A DNA stretch of 64,000 nt from the NCBI GenBank assembly GCA_018674495.1, contig JABHAA010000090.1, forward strand, positions 1 to 64,000. Direction: 5' to 3'. Under the pieces are notes generated by a model. It was not told the DNA's origin. It worked only from the letters and a program-made list of their open reading frames with translations, and ran no database searches. The number at the start of each line of letters is the position of its first letter. Position 1 is the first letter of the stretch. Position numbers and translations under genes: made by a program. Of the stretch, positions 51,979 through 59,742 are shown in pieces. The stretch comes from Rhodospirillaceae bacterium (lineage in GTDB: Bacteria; Pseudomonadota; Alphaproteobacteria; Rhodospirillales; UBA2165).

Positions 51979-52305
51979 ATGGCCAAGGAATTTCGGCGCA
52001 TCACTTTCAATAATATCGAAATGCGCGGTGCGCTTGAAACCAACGCGGCGAGTTCCGGCGCCAAGTTACCCGCCGGCGATGTGGTCTCGGTCAAGGCAGG
52101 CCGCGTCGATAACGCCTTTTTCTACGAGCTCGGCCTATTCGATTATGCCAAGCAAAAAGAAGAATCAGTAAAACTGCCCGAGGATCAGGCGTTGGAGGCA
52201 TTGCTCAATCATTCCATAGAAGCCGGCATCCCGCTGCCACGGGCGGCGCGCAAGGAAGTCCGCGAAATCGGCGGCGCTTTGTGTCTGGATATGTTTATCG
52301 AATAG
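51979..52305 (+). CDS. hypothetical protein, 108 residues
   Basis: I do not recognise this protein. It reads MAKEFRRITFNNIEMRGALE, a hydrophilic N-terminus, then LPAGDVVSVKAGRVDNAFFY and ends GGALCLDMFIE. There are no transmembrane segments, signal peptide or cysteine motifs. GGGGGAT stands before the ATG. Strand-like stretches separated by charged turns suggest a small soluble alpha/beta protein. Codon use matches the neighbours. Upstream 51709-51978 contains no gene that I can support. It is convergent with the flavin reductase gene, with a hairpin between. Confidence 0.6.
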   Translation: MAKEFRRITFNNIEMRGALETNAASSGAKLPAGDVVSVKAGRVDNAFFYELGLFDYAKQKEESVKLPEDQALEALLNHSIEAGIPLPRAARKEVREIGGALCLDMFIE

Positions 52306-52315
52306 AAGCGCTGAA

Positions 52316-52334
52316 CCCGGCCAAACCGGCCGGG
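52316..52334. terminator. hairpin between convergent genes
   Basis: CCCGGCC (52316-52322) and GGCCGGG (52328-52334) pair perfectly around an AAACC loop, in the 47 bp between the convergent hypothetical gene and flavin reductase gene. An AATTTT stretch follows on the plus strand, so it probably ends the plus-strand transcript. Confidence 0.5.
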
Positions 52335-52352
52335 CTCACACAAATTTTGTAC

Positions 52353-52856
52353 TCAGCCGCCGTAGAAGACGTTGTCGCCAAGTTCCTTCATCTCGAGGAT
52401 GGCTTCATCGGCGCGCCCTTCGGGCTCTACCGCCACATTGGCTTCGGTCACTTCGCCAATGACGATGTGATGATCGCCCCGTGCGACAATTTCGGCGACG
52501 CTGCATTCGACGCTGGCGGGTGCAGAATCCAGTATCGGTGCGCCGTTAGCGCCGGCGTGATAGGCCTCGCCCGAGATTGTGTTGCCGTCTTTTACGGCCG
52601 GCTTGAAAAATCCGAAGGCGGCGCCCTGCTGGCCCTTACCGAGCATGTTGAGCGCGAAGGTGCCGGTTTTCTTGACCAGCTCGTAAGCGCCGGAATCGGC
52701 CTTAACGCCGATCACCACCAAGGGCGGATCGAACGAGGTTTGCGTGACCCAGTTCACCGTCGCGGCGGCGACGTTGCCGTCGCTGTCTTCAGCGGTCATG
52801 ACATAGATCCCATAGGGGATCATTCTTAGCGCGGTTTTTTTGGCGTCGTCGTCCAT
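52353..52856 (-). CDS. flavin reductase family protein
   Basis: The 167-residue FMN-binding split-barrel protein shows IPYGIYVMTAEDSDGNVAAA, then TVNWVTQTSFDPPLVVIGVK (the flavin-binding N-W-x-T-Q-x-S-F-D-P-P block) and FALNMLGKGQQGAAF, with DHHIVIGEV near the end. It reduces flavin with NAD(P)H or acts on a small substrate in one step. It lacks a nearby monooxygenase partner; the LLM-type flavoprotein at 55196 is a possible but unproven user. Confidence 0.87.
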   Translation of the reverse strand: MDDDAKKTALRMIPYGIYVMTAEDSDGNVAAATVNWVTQTSFDPPLVVIGVKADSGAYELVKKTGTFALNMLGKGQQGAAFGFFKPAVKDGNTISGEAYHAGANGAPILDSAPASVECSVAEIVARGDHHIVIGEVTEANVAVEPEGRADEAILEMKELGDNVFYGG

Positions 52857-52942
52857 TATCTACTCCCTCGATGATTTTCTATACTGATACCAGATTGCAG
52901 GTCATTGGCTAACTTGGCGCGCGCCGCCGGGGCGGTCAACGG

Positions 52943-53458
52943 CTATTCGTCATAAGCGATCAGGCTGGTGAACGGGATGTCCAGCTTGTCGCGGCCGTTC
53001 AGGAAATTCAGCTCAATAATGCAAGCGCCGCCGACAACCTCGGCACCGACCTTGCGGAACAGGGCGACGGCCGCCGCCATGGTACCGCCGGTGGCCAGCA
53101 GATCATCCAGCAACACCACCTTCTGGCCCGGCTTGACCGCGTCTTCTTGAATTTCGATGACATCGCTGCCGTATTCCAGCTCGTATTCCAGCGGGATGGT
53201 GGGGCCGGGTAATTTGCCCTTTTTGCGCACCATGGTGAAGCCCAGGCCCAGCTTCAGAGCCAGCGGCGCCGCCACCAGAAAGCCCCGGCTTTCGATACCG
53301 GCCAGAACATCCGGCTGCAGGGCACTGATGGCCTTGGCTAGCCGGCCAGTGGTGACTTGCCAGGCATCGGCATCGGCCAGCAAGGTCGAGATGTCGTAAA
53401 ACAATACCCCCTCGACCGGGAAATCGGGAATGCCGCGGATATGATCCTTGAGGTCCAT
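52943..53458 (-). CDS. apt: adenine phosphoribosyltransferase
   Basis: The 171-residue purine-salvage enzyme joins adenine and PRPP to make AMP. It begins [20 protein letters not shown] and holds the PRPP-binding motif [39 protein letters not shown] and the flexible-loop region [16 protein letters not shown] 53458 with GAGAG upstream is preferred over an ATG 18 bases earlier. It is downstream of cytochrome c on the same strand, with a hairpin between. Confidence 0.95.
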   Translation of the reverse strand: MDLKDHIRGIPDFPVEGVLFYDISTLLADADAWQVTTGRLAKAISALQPDVLAGIESRGFLVAAPLALKLGLGFTMVRKKGKLPGPTIPLEYELEYGSDVIEIQEDAVKPGQKVVLLDDLLATGGTMAAAVALFRKVGAEVVGGACIIELNFLNGRDKLDIPFTSLIAYDE

Positions 53459-53495
53459 GAGCTGCTCTCTAATCAATCATGTAAGACTGCACACA

Positions 53496-53533
53496 AGATG
53501 GCCGGCAACGCCCACGTCGGCGGCCGGCCGTCT
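53496..53533. terminator. hairpin with T-run between cytochrome c and apt
   Basis: Arms 53496-53506 (AGATGGCCGGC) and 53523-53533 (GCCGGCCGTCT) pair over 11 bp with one G-U. TTTTT ends the right arm on the plus strand, although the genes on both sides are minus-strand. On the minus strand it follows the cytochrome c stop by about 15 bases and can still halt or stabilise that mRNA. Confidence 0.55.
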
Positions 53534-53547
53534 TTTTCGCGCCCCGT

Positions 53548-53937
53548 CTATTTGAGCGAAGCAATATAAGCGATGACGTTTTCACGGTCCTTCTTTTTCT
53601 TGACCTTGAGGCCCATGGAGGAACGCTTTTTGCCTTTGCCCTTCACATATTTGGTTGGATTGGCCAGGAATTTGGCAATCTCGGCTTCGCTCCAGGTCCA
53701 ATCGGCGCCTTTCAGGCCCTTATATTTTTTAAACCCGGCGGCGCTTCCCGCCTTGCGCCCGACGACACCCAGAAGGGACGGGCCGGTCTTGTGCTTACCG
53801 GCTTTCAGCGTGTGGCAGGCCTTGCATTTGTTAAAGTATTTTTTGCCCTTGGCCGCATCGCCGGCGGCAAGCGCCGAGCCGGCATATAGGCTGGTGGAAA
53901 GTACGAGAGCGGAAGCAAGCAGATGCGCGATTTTCAT
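53548..53937 (-). CDS. periplasmic class I cytochrome c (c2-like)
   Basis: The 129-residue preprotein has a signal peptide (MKIAHLLASALVLSTSLYAG, cleavage after ALA|AGD) and one haem site CKACH at residues 38-42. GPSLLGVVGRKAG follows, and Met108 in SSMGLK is the probable sixth ligand. The mature chain is very lysine-rich (KGKGKKRSS; KVKKKKD), which suits docking to acidic partners. It would carry electrons between the bc1 complex and an oxidase or dehydrogenase. Confidence 0.93.
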   Translation of the reverse strand: MKIAHLLASALVLSTSLYAGSALAAGDAAKGKKYFNKCKACHTLKAGKHKTGPSLLGVVGRKAGSAAGFKKYKGLKGADWTWSEAEIAKFLANPTKYVKGKGKKRSSMGLKVKKKKDRENVIAYIASLK

Positions 53938-54052
53938 AGTTTATCTCCGATGGAAAATTTTTTAACTAATTAGGCAGGCACCGCAGCGCCGGTTAAGACT
54001 TAATATAAATAGCAGAACCAAAAATTCAAGGTATTGCAGCAACATTGATGGC

Positions 54053-55150
54053 TTAAGGGGGCGCCGGGCGCGGCGTGCTCAGTTCCCGCCAGATAGCGCG
54101 GTCTTCGGCAAACCCGTTCAGAGACTGGATCAGGCGGCGGAAGGTGGGATCGGCCTTGGCCAGCGACAACGATATTCGTTGCCACGCGCCGCGCAATTTC
54201 GAAACCAGCGGGGCCGGCCAGCGTTCCACCCGCACCCCGCCCCGGATCAGGGTTTTGAGGGCGGTAAATTGCAAATTCTCGATATCGGCGATGCCGGCTT
54301 TCAGGCTCGCCCCGCAAACCGATTCCAATTGCGCCTTGGCCAACGCATCAAGGGCGTCCCAGCGTTTGGCATTGATCAATAAATCTACCAGCCCCGATTG
54401 CCGGCCCCAGCCGGGGAAATAGTAGACTTTGCCATAGCTGCCGAGGCCCAGTGCCAAATCATCCGCCGGGCCCGCGAACAGGGCGCCGGCAAGAGATTTA
54501 TCGGCAAACCCGGCGGCAAGATCGGACGGCGCGATGCGCTTGACGGTAGCGCCCAAGGCGCCGAGCACGCGGCCCGCCAATCCGGCGGCGGCGACGTTGC
54601 GGCCCAAAAGATCAACGGAGGCTTGCACGTCTTCGGTGAACAATGCGCCGGTCGGCCCCTGGACGCCGCAGGCGATGGCATGAATGTTAAACGCTGCATA
54701 CAGCTTTTCGTATTCCGCCCGCCCGCCGGCGTTTTCGAACCAGGCGAGGAAGGTCGCCATATCCGGGCCGAACGGCACGCCGGCGAAAATCTCGAACGAA
54801 GGCGATTTCCGGCCCCAATAGGCGGCGCTGGAGAAAGCGGCATCGACGGTGCCCGACGCGACCGCATCGAAAGCATCCAGCGCCGCGACCAATTGCCCGG
54901 GCCCTTGAACCTGGATTTGGATGCGGCCATCGCTGATGCGCCCGATTGCCTCGGCAATGGCGCCTGCGCGGGCGCCCAAATGGGGCAGCGCGGGCGGATA
55001 GGCGCTGGCCAAACGCCAATGCACGGGCTCATTGGCACCGCCAGAGCCGGGCCTAAGCGCATCACTGGCCGCGCGGCGGTCCGATTGGGCCACCGCCAGC
55101 ACCACGCCGGCCATTAGCCCGATGACCAATCCTAGTATAAATCCGCGCAT
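54053..55150 (-). CDS. orphan TRAP-type (DctP/TakP-like) solute-binding protein
   Basis: The 365-residue protein has an N-terminal hydrophobic segment (FILGLVIGLMAGVVLAVAQS) that could be an uncleaved anchor or signal. The body follows the DctP/TakP pattern: WRLASAYPPALPHLG, GRIQIQVQGPGQLVAALDAF, DAAFSSAAYWGRKSPSFEIF then VPFGPDMATFLAWFE. No permease genes are next to it; the nearest are over 11 kb away. TakP-like members bind 2-oxo acids. It may serve one of the other TRAP systems or act as a sensor subunit. Confidence 0.8.
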   Translation of the reverse strand: MRGFILGLVIGLMAGVVLAVAQSDRRAASDALRPGSGGANEPVHWRLASAYPPALPHLGARAGAIAEAIGRISDGRIQIQVQGPGQLVAALDAFDAVASGTVDAAFSSAAYWGRKSPSFEIFAGVPFGPDMATFLAWFENAGGRAEYEKLYAAFNIHAIACGVQGPTGALFTEDVQASVDLLGRNVAAAGLAGRVLGALGATVKRIAPSDLAAGFADKSLAGALFAGPADDLALGLGSYGKVYYFPGWGRQSGLVDLLINAKRWDALDALAKAQLESVCGASLKAGIADIENLQFTALKTLIRGGVRVERWPAPLVSKLRGAWQRISLSLAKADPTFRRLIQSLNGFAEDRAIWRELSTPRPAPP

Positions 55151-55195
55151 CCCGGTTTCCTTAGGCGGCGGCTACGCTGCGGGCGCCGCCCGGCC

Positions 55196-56212
55196 CTACT
55201 CAGCAGCGGAGCCGATGGCTTGGTCATCGGTCCCAAGCGCCGGCATAATTTTGTCGGCAAAATTGCCGAGGGTTTCGGGCGTGCCGGTGGCCAGCATCAG
55301 CACATATTCGACGCCGAATTCCTTCAATTCCAAAAGCCGTTCGATCACTTGGTTTGGCTCGCCGATGATCGCCGCATCGTCAGGTGCCTGGCCGCTTTCG
55401 GCGTAGGAGGCCGGCTGTTCGGGTAGCCCCGGCAGACGCCCGAAGCGGTCCATGGCGCCAACTCGATTGGCGCGGGCTTCGGTGGCCTCGTCGGTTTCGC
55501 GGCTAGAGCCGGTCATGACCACGGCGCGGGTCAAGCCCAACTGCATGGGATCGTAGGTGCGCCCGGCCGCTTCGCAGGCCGCCCGGAAATTCGCCACCCG
55601 CTCGCGGGTCAGACCGAAATCGCCATATTGATCCAGCAACACATTGAAGCCAGCGCCCGCCACCCGGGCGATGGAGGCCGGCGTGCCGGCCCCGGTCCAG
55701 ATCGGCGGATAGGGTTTTTGCACCGGTTCGGGCTCGACAATGATGTCTTCGAAATTCCAAAGATCGCTGTGATAGGAGAAACGCTCGCGCGATTGCCAGG
55801 CCTTGAACATGATTTCGAGCGCTTCTTCATAGCGCGCCTGGGCTTCTTCCTTAGGGATGCAGAAACCCTTGAATTCGATATCCCGGTAGCCCTTGCCGAC
55901 GCCGAAATCGAGGCGCCCATTTGACAGCAAATCCAAGGTCGCCACTTCTTCGGCGAGCAGCACCGGATTGTGCCACGGCAACACGGTGACGGCGGTGCCG
56001 AGCCGGATATTGGTGGTCTTGGCGGCCAGATAGGTCAAGAAGTTGAGCGACGCGGAAACCTGGCCGATGCCTGAAAAATGATGCTCGACAATAAAAATAC
56101 CGGCATAGCCGAACCGGTCGGCGGCGCTCACATAATCGATGAATTTGCCGTAGGACGCGCTGTCGGCGGTTTCGCCCCGGCGTACGGCGCCTCCGAATAA
56201 ACCAAACTTCAT
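55196..56212 (-). CDS. LLM class (luciferase-like) flavin-dependent oxidoreductase
   Basis: The 338-residue TIM-barrel protein begins MKFGLFGGAVRRGE and has GYAGIFIVEHHFSGIGQVSA, NIRLGTAVTVLPWHNPVLLA, EEVATLDLLSNGRLDFGVGK then GYRD, the typical bacterial luciferase monooxygenase core. IIGEPNQVIERLLEL near the end is also usual. It would use reduced FMN and oxygen, or F420, on an unknown substrate. It lies 45 bp downstream-neighbouring the TRAP-like protein on the same strand. Confidence 0.88.
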   Translation of the reverse strand: MKFGLFGGAVRRGETADSASYGKFIDYVSAADRFGYAGIFIVEHHFSGIGQVSASLNFLTYLAAKTTNIRLGTAVTVLPWHNPVLLAEEVATLDLLSNGRLDFGVGKGYRDIEFKGFCIPKEEAQARYEEALEIMFKAWQSRERFSYHSDLWNFEDIIVEPEPVQKPYPPIWTGAGTPASIARVAGAGFNVLLDQYGDFGLTRERVANFRAACEAAGRTYDPMQLGLTRAVVMTGSSRETDEATEARANRVGAMDRFGRLPGLPEQPASYAESGQAPDDAAIIGEPNQVIERLLELKEFGVEYVLMLATGTPETLGNFADKIMPALGTDDQAIGSAAE

Positions 56213-56306
56213 GCCGGCAATTCCCCCTGGCTGGGCATTGGCGGGCAGTATTCCAAAGCGGACAGAACCTGTCCAACGGGAACTTGCCGTTTGGGCCGGT
56301 ATTGGC

Positions 56307-57257
56307 TCACGGCGCGCCCGAGAAATCTTCCTGGCGGAGATCGGTGCGCCCGGCGATCATATCCAAAAGCCCAGCCGCGTCCTTGGCCTTGACCAGATCG
56401 CGGGACAATTCCTTGTAACGCCCACGAAACTGGCCGCGGGCGTTGATCGGGCAGACCATCAGGCAAAGCTTGCAGCCGAACAATTTGTGGAAAAAGGGCT
56501 CACAGGCGGGCGTATCCACATGCCAGCGAAGAACGCCGTTGACCGCTTTCTTGTCCGGCTTGATGGCATCGCCGGGGCAAAAGCGGGTGCACATCTGGCA
56601 GTTGGCGCACACCTCGTCGAGGCCGAAATCACCGGGGCCGTCGGCCTTGAGCGGCATATCGGTGGTCACGCATCCCAGGCGGAACGACGAGCCCAACTTC
56701 GGCGATATCATCGAGCCGTGCTTGCCCAACTCGCCGATGCCAGCCAAATAGGCCAGCGCCGGCATCGGCACGTCGCCTTCGTTGGGCTGCATGCGGGCGG
56801 AGTAGCCGAACGAAGCAATGCGGTGGGCGATGCGAACGCCAAGCTCATCCAGATGATGATAGACCCGGTGTACCTCGGCCTGGGAATTGGGGCCGATGTC
56901 GATCATATAGTCATATTCCATGGACATGGCGAAAACGATGGCGCGTCGGTGGCCCAGATCGCCGGCCTGAGTAAAAACCAGTTCTGGCGGCACCTCGGCG
57001 ATGCCCACATCGTCGGCGCCCATTTCGCCCACCAGTTGCTTGAATTCTTGGGCCAAGGTTTCGAAATCATCGATCTCGGCCCGGTTCGGATTGACGGTTG
57101 GCTCCCGGTCCGGCCACAAAATGTTCTGCCGGATAAAAACGCTGCGCCGGGCCGACGGCGGCATGCGCTTGGAAAACTTCGCCGCCCGGTCCCGGTCCGA
57201 GCCGCCAACCCGGTTCCGGGTCGGGCGCGTGGCGTTAGTGAGATCCATTGTGCCCAT
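56307..57257 (-). CDS. reductive dehalogenase/QueG-like iron-sulfur protein
   Basis: The 316-residue protein has two cysteine sets: C217, C220, C223, C227 (CANCQMCTRFCP) and C252, C262, C265, C269 (CKLCLMVCP). Ahead of them, GELGKHGSMISPKLGSSFRL and VTTDMPL match the block shared by corrinoid reductive dehalogenases (RdhA) and epoxyqueuosine reductase QueG. There is no Tat signal, so it is cytoplasmic, unlike respiratory RdhA. QueG proper has a different N-terminal part. AAGGAG precedes ATG 57257. Function may be a reductive dehalogenation or other cobamide reaction; whether it binds cobamide is inference. Confidence 0.8.
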   Translation of the reverse strand: MGTMDLTNATRPTRNRVGGSDRDRAAKFSKRMPPSARRSVFIRQNILWPDREPTVNPNRAEIDDFETLAQEFKQLVGEMGADDVGIAEVPPELVFTQAGDLGHRRAIVFAMSMEYDYMIDIGPNSQAEVHRVYHHLDELGVRIAHRIASFGYSARMQPNEGDVPMPALAYLAGIGELGKHGSMISPKLGSSFRLGCVTTDMPLKADGPGDFGLDEVCANCQMCTRFCPGDAIKPDKKAVNGVLRWHVDTPACEPFFHKLFGCKLCLMVCPINARGQFRGRYKELSRDLVKAKDAAGLLDMIAGRTDLRQEDFSGAP

Positions 57258-57335
57258 GATCTTTTTCTCCTTCGTTTGGTACGAAGCCTATCCGATGACA
57301 CCCACGGGTCAAGGGAGCACGAAGCCCTATAAATC

Positions 57336-57352
57336 TATGCACTGTGTGCATA
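57336..57352. promoter_or_regulatory. 17 bp palindrome in the control region upstream of the iron-sulfur protein gene
   Basis: TATGCAC-TGT-GTGCATA is a perfect 7 bp inverted repeat with a 3 bp centre, the size of a site for a dimeric helix-turn-helix regulator. It lies 79 bp before the start of the minus-strand RdhA/QueG-like gene and 380 bp before the plus-strand cyclase gene, so the former is the more likely target. Confidence 0.55.
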
Positions 57353-57400
57353 TCGGATGCGACATATTTCGCCAAAATCCACCATACCGGTTCATTACTA

Positions 57401-57440
57401 TTCCTTACGGTTTATAACTGTTCCTTACGCTTTTTAAACG
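57401..57440. repeat. two tandem 20 bp direct repeats
   Basis: TTCCTTACGGTTTATAACTG (57401-57420) is followed at once by TTCCTTACGCTTTTTAAACG (57421-57440), 15 of 20 bases identical, all of the first nine. Two turns of the helix apart, they look like tandem binding sites for an activator or repressor. Confidence 0.55.
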
Positions 57441-57503
57441 CCTCTGAGCCCTATTCCCGGCATGATCCGGCCCGATAATAGCCTCCAGCCTCGCTTGCAC
57501 CGC

Positions 57504-57540
57504 ATGGGTGCGCAGCGGGCCGATATCCGCCCGCACCCAT
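57504..57540. promoter_or_regulatory. hairpin-forming inverted repeat upstream of the cyclase-TPR gene
   Basis: ATGGGTGCG (57504-57512) and CGCACCCAT (57532-57540) are perfect complements, and inner GGGC/GCCC bases extend the stem past a small bulge. It may be a terminator of unknown RNA or a leader structure. Apart from this, the palindrome and the tandem repeat, the 476 bp from 57258 to 57733 has no gene that I can support. Confidence 0.5.
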
Positions 57541-57733
57541 TTGATCATCCGAAAAAAGTGGCCATTATTGATATAGAACATAATTGGAACAAATCAAGGG
57601 GCACCGGTGAGGCATTGGGCGTCCGCAGACCAACCGGCAAGAATCCTCTTTCCCGCAAGGCTGCTGTCAGGAGATTGCGTCCGACGCAACTTGCTCTAGA
57701 ATGTCGCCAACTAAACCGCCCTCGGGGAGGATC

Positions 57734-59470
57734 ATGGCGGATCGGGAGTTTCAACGGAGGCTTTCTGCAGTTATTGCCGCAGATGTGGTCGGGTATACAC
57801 GCCTTATGGAGGCCGATACTGACGGTACGGTCGGCGCTTGGCATGATGCCCGCGAGGACGTTATCAAGCCATGCGTCGCCGATCATTCCGGCAACATCGT
57901 CAAACTGACCGGCGATGGATTTTTGGTCGAGTTCCCCACGGTTCAAGATGCGGTTAACTGCGCCATAACCATGCAAAAGGGTTTGGCGCCCAGCAGCCTC
58001 GACTTCCGCATGGGAATAAACCTGGGCGACATTGTTGATGACGGCGAAGACATCCACGGCGAGGGCGTCAATGTAGCGGCACGGCTGGAAGGTTTGGCAG
58101 AGCCCGGTGGTATCGTCATTTCTGGCGGGGTCTATGATCAAGTCAAAAACCGCATCAACGCAGATTACGAGGACATAGGTCCGCAGGAGGTCAAAAATGT
58201 CACGGACCCAGTTCAGGCCTATAGGGTGACGATCGAAGCTGTTTCAGTGTCGACAAGCCGGATCGCCGCCGCGACCGACAAACCTTCCATCGCCGTTTTG
58301 CCCTTCGACAACCTGTCGGGTGATCCGGAGCAGGAGTATTTCTCCGACGGTATTACCGAAGACATTATCACTGGGTTAAGTCGCATCCGGCAGTTTTTCG
58401 TCATCGCCCGCAACACGACTTTCACCTTCAAGGGACAGGCGGTGGACGTGCAGGCCATCGCATCCGAATTGGGCGTACGGTACGTATTGGAAGGCAGCGT
58501 GCGCAAGGCCGCCAATAGGGTGCGCATCACTGCCCAATTGATAGATGGTGAAAGCGGGAACCACATCTGGGCAGACCGCTATGACCGAGAACTCGAAGAC
58601 ATATTCGAAGTCCAGGACGAAATTACGCAGACCGTGGTTGGCGCATTGGGACCCGAACTTAGCCGGGCCGAGCAAGAGCGCGCCCGCCTCAAGGCGCCGG
58701 ACAATCTGGGCGCGTGGGATTTATGTCAACGCGGGTTATGGTGCATGTGGCGGTACGATAAGGATGATATCGCCGAAGCCCGCCGGCAGTTTCAACAGGC
58801 AACGGACCTCGATCCAAACCTTTCTTTGGCCTATGCCGCCCATGCCTACACGCACCTTCAGGACATGTTTCAAGGTTTCAACGATGACCGTACAGCGGCT
58901 CTTGATAATGCAATGCAACTGGCCAATCAGGCGCTTGGAATTGATGATCGCGAATCCTTCGCCTATCTGATTAGGGCGATTATTAACCTATTTCGGCGTG
59001 ACCATTCGGCGGCCCGCAATGACATAAAATCTGCGCTTGAAATCAATTCAAGTGATGCAATGGCCCATATGGTTCTTGGCCTATCTTACATCTGGTGCAA
59101 TGAGCTGGAAGGCGCGCTCAAATATTTGGATGATGCCGAGCGGCTTAGTCCCAAGGATCCAGCATTATGGCTAAGCTTGATAGGACGCACGCTAAATTGT
59201 TTGATTGAGGAAAGGTTCGAAGACGCCGATGCGGCTGGGAAGCGTGCCATTGCCGTACCCAACGCACCGCTAATAGCCCGCTTCATTCACGCCGCCTGCC
59301 TCGGCCATTTGGGCCGGACCGTAGAGGCACAGGATGCAATCGAAACTTTGATCTCTTTAAACCCCAAATTTTCGATAAAAAATGTCGATAGGATATTACC
59401 GACAAATGAGCGGCACGTTCGTGCGGTAATCTTAGAAGGGTTACAAAAAGCTGGCGCACCGGAAGGTTAA
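57734..59470 (+). CDS. class III adenylate/guanylate cyclase fused to TolB-like and TPR domains
   Basis: The 578-residue protein has three parts. Residues 1-170: class III cyclase domain with metal Asp residues in AADVVGYTRLMEADTD and KLTGDGFLVEF, and the transition-state Asn and Arg in GEGVNVAARLEGLA, so it looks catalytically complete. Residues 190-330: TolB/FlgO-like domain, IAVLPFDNLSGDPEQEYFSD, GITEDIITGLSRIRQFFVIA, VLEGSVRKAANRVRITAQLI. The rest: TPR repeats. This is the rhizobial-type multi-cyclase architecture; the cell would use cAMP or cGMP as a signal. GGGGAGG precedes ATG 57734. Confidence 0.9.
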   Translation: MADREFQRRLSAVIAADVVGYTRLMEADTDGTVGAWHDAREDVIKPCVADHSGNIVKLTGDGFLVEFPTVQDAVNCAITMQKGLAPSSLDFRMGINLGDIVDDGEDIHGEGVNVAARLEGLAEPGGIVISGGVYDQVKNRINADYEDIGPQEVKNVTDPVQAYRVTIEAVSVSTSRIAAATDKPSIAVLPFDNLSGDPEQEYFSDGITEDIITGLSRIRQFFVIARNTTFTFKGQAVDVQAIASELGVRYVLEGSVRKAANRVRITAQLIDGESGNHIWADRYDRELEDIFEVQDEITQTVVGALGPELSRAEQERARLKAPDNLGAWDLCQRGLWCMWRYDKDDIAEARRQFQQATDLDPNLSLAYAAHAYTHLQDMFQGFNDDRTAALDNAMQLANQALGIDDRESFAYLIRAIINLFRRDHSAARNDIKSALEINSSDAMAHMVLGLSYIWCNELEGALKYLDDAERLSPKDPALWLSLIGRTLNCLIEERFEDADAAGKRAIAVPNAPLIARFIHAACLGHLGRTVEAQDAIETLISLNPKFSIKNVDRILPTNERHVRAVILEGLQKAGAPEG

Positions 59471-59478
59471 CGCCCCCC

Positions 59479-59601
59479 CTCACGCCAGGAACAAACTCAC
59501 CGCGAAGACCGCGGCGATGACGCCGGCCACGTCGGCGCTTAGCCCGGCGATCAGGGCATGGCGGATGCGGCGTATCTGGACGGCGCCGAAATAGACGGCG
59601 A
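59479..59601 (-). pseudogene. detached 3' end copy of the SpmAB-like gene (left direct repeat)
   Basis: These 123 bp match 60617-60739, the 3' end of the SpmAB-like gene, at 115 of 123 positions in the same orientation, including its stop codon. Read in frame, the fragment encodes AVYFGAVQIRRIRHALIAGL then SADVAGVIAAVFAVSLFLA, with only one conservative Val-to-Ile change; the other seven changes are silent. It breaks off abruptly at 59602 and has no start or promoter. It sits 8 bp past the cyclase gene, with the AT-rich methyltransferase between the two copies. Confidence 0.88.
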
Positions 59602-59742
59602 TTTGAATATGGAATTATAATGGCGGGATGAAACCTTATCGGCGAAAGCTATCAAGGCCGGGTTGAAGACCGAGGGGGATTTAGTAGCGGCAATCTATTC
59701 GGCTCCAGTTTTCACCTGCCTGAATAATTCAAGGATTTGGAA

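Noticed and set aside
59620..59742. Stop-free stretch on the plus strand reading DETLSAKAIKAGLKTEGDLV
   Set aside because: It looks somewhat protein-like but has no start codon, is preceded at once by a stop and is only about 40 codons; could be a remnant of an older gene, not enough to call.
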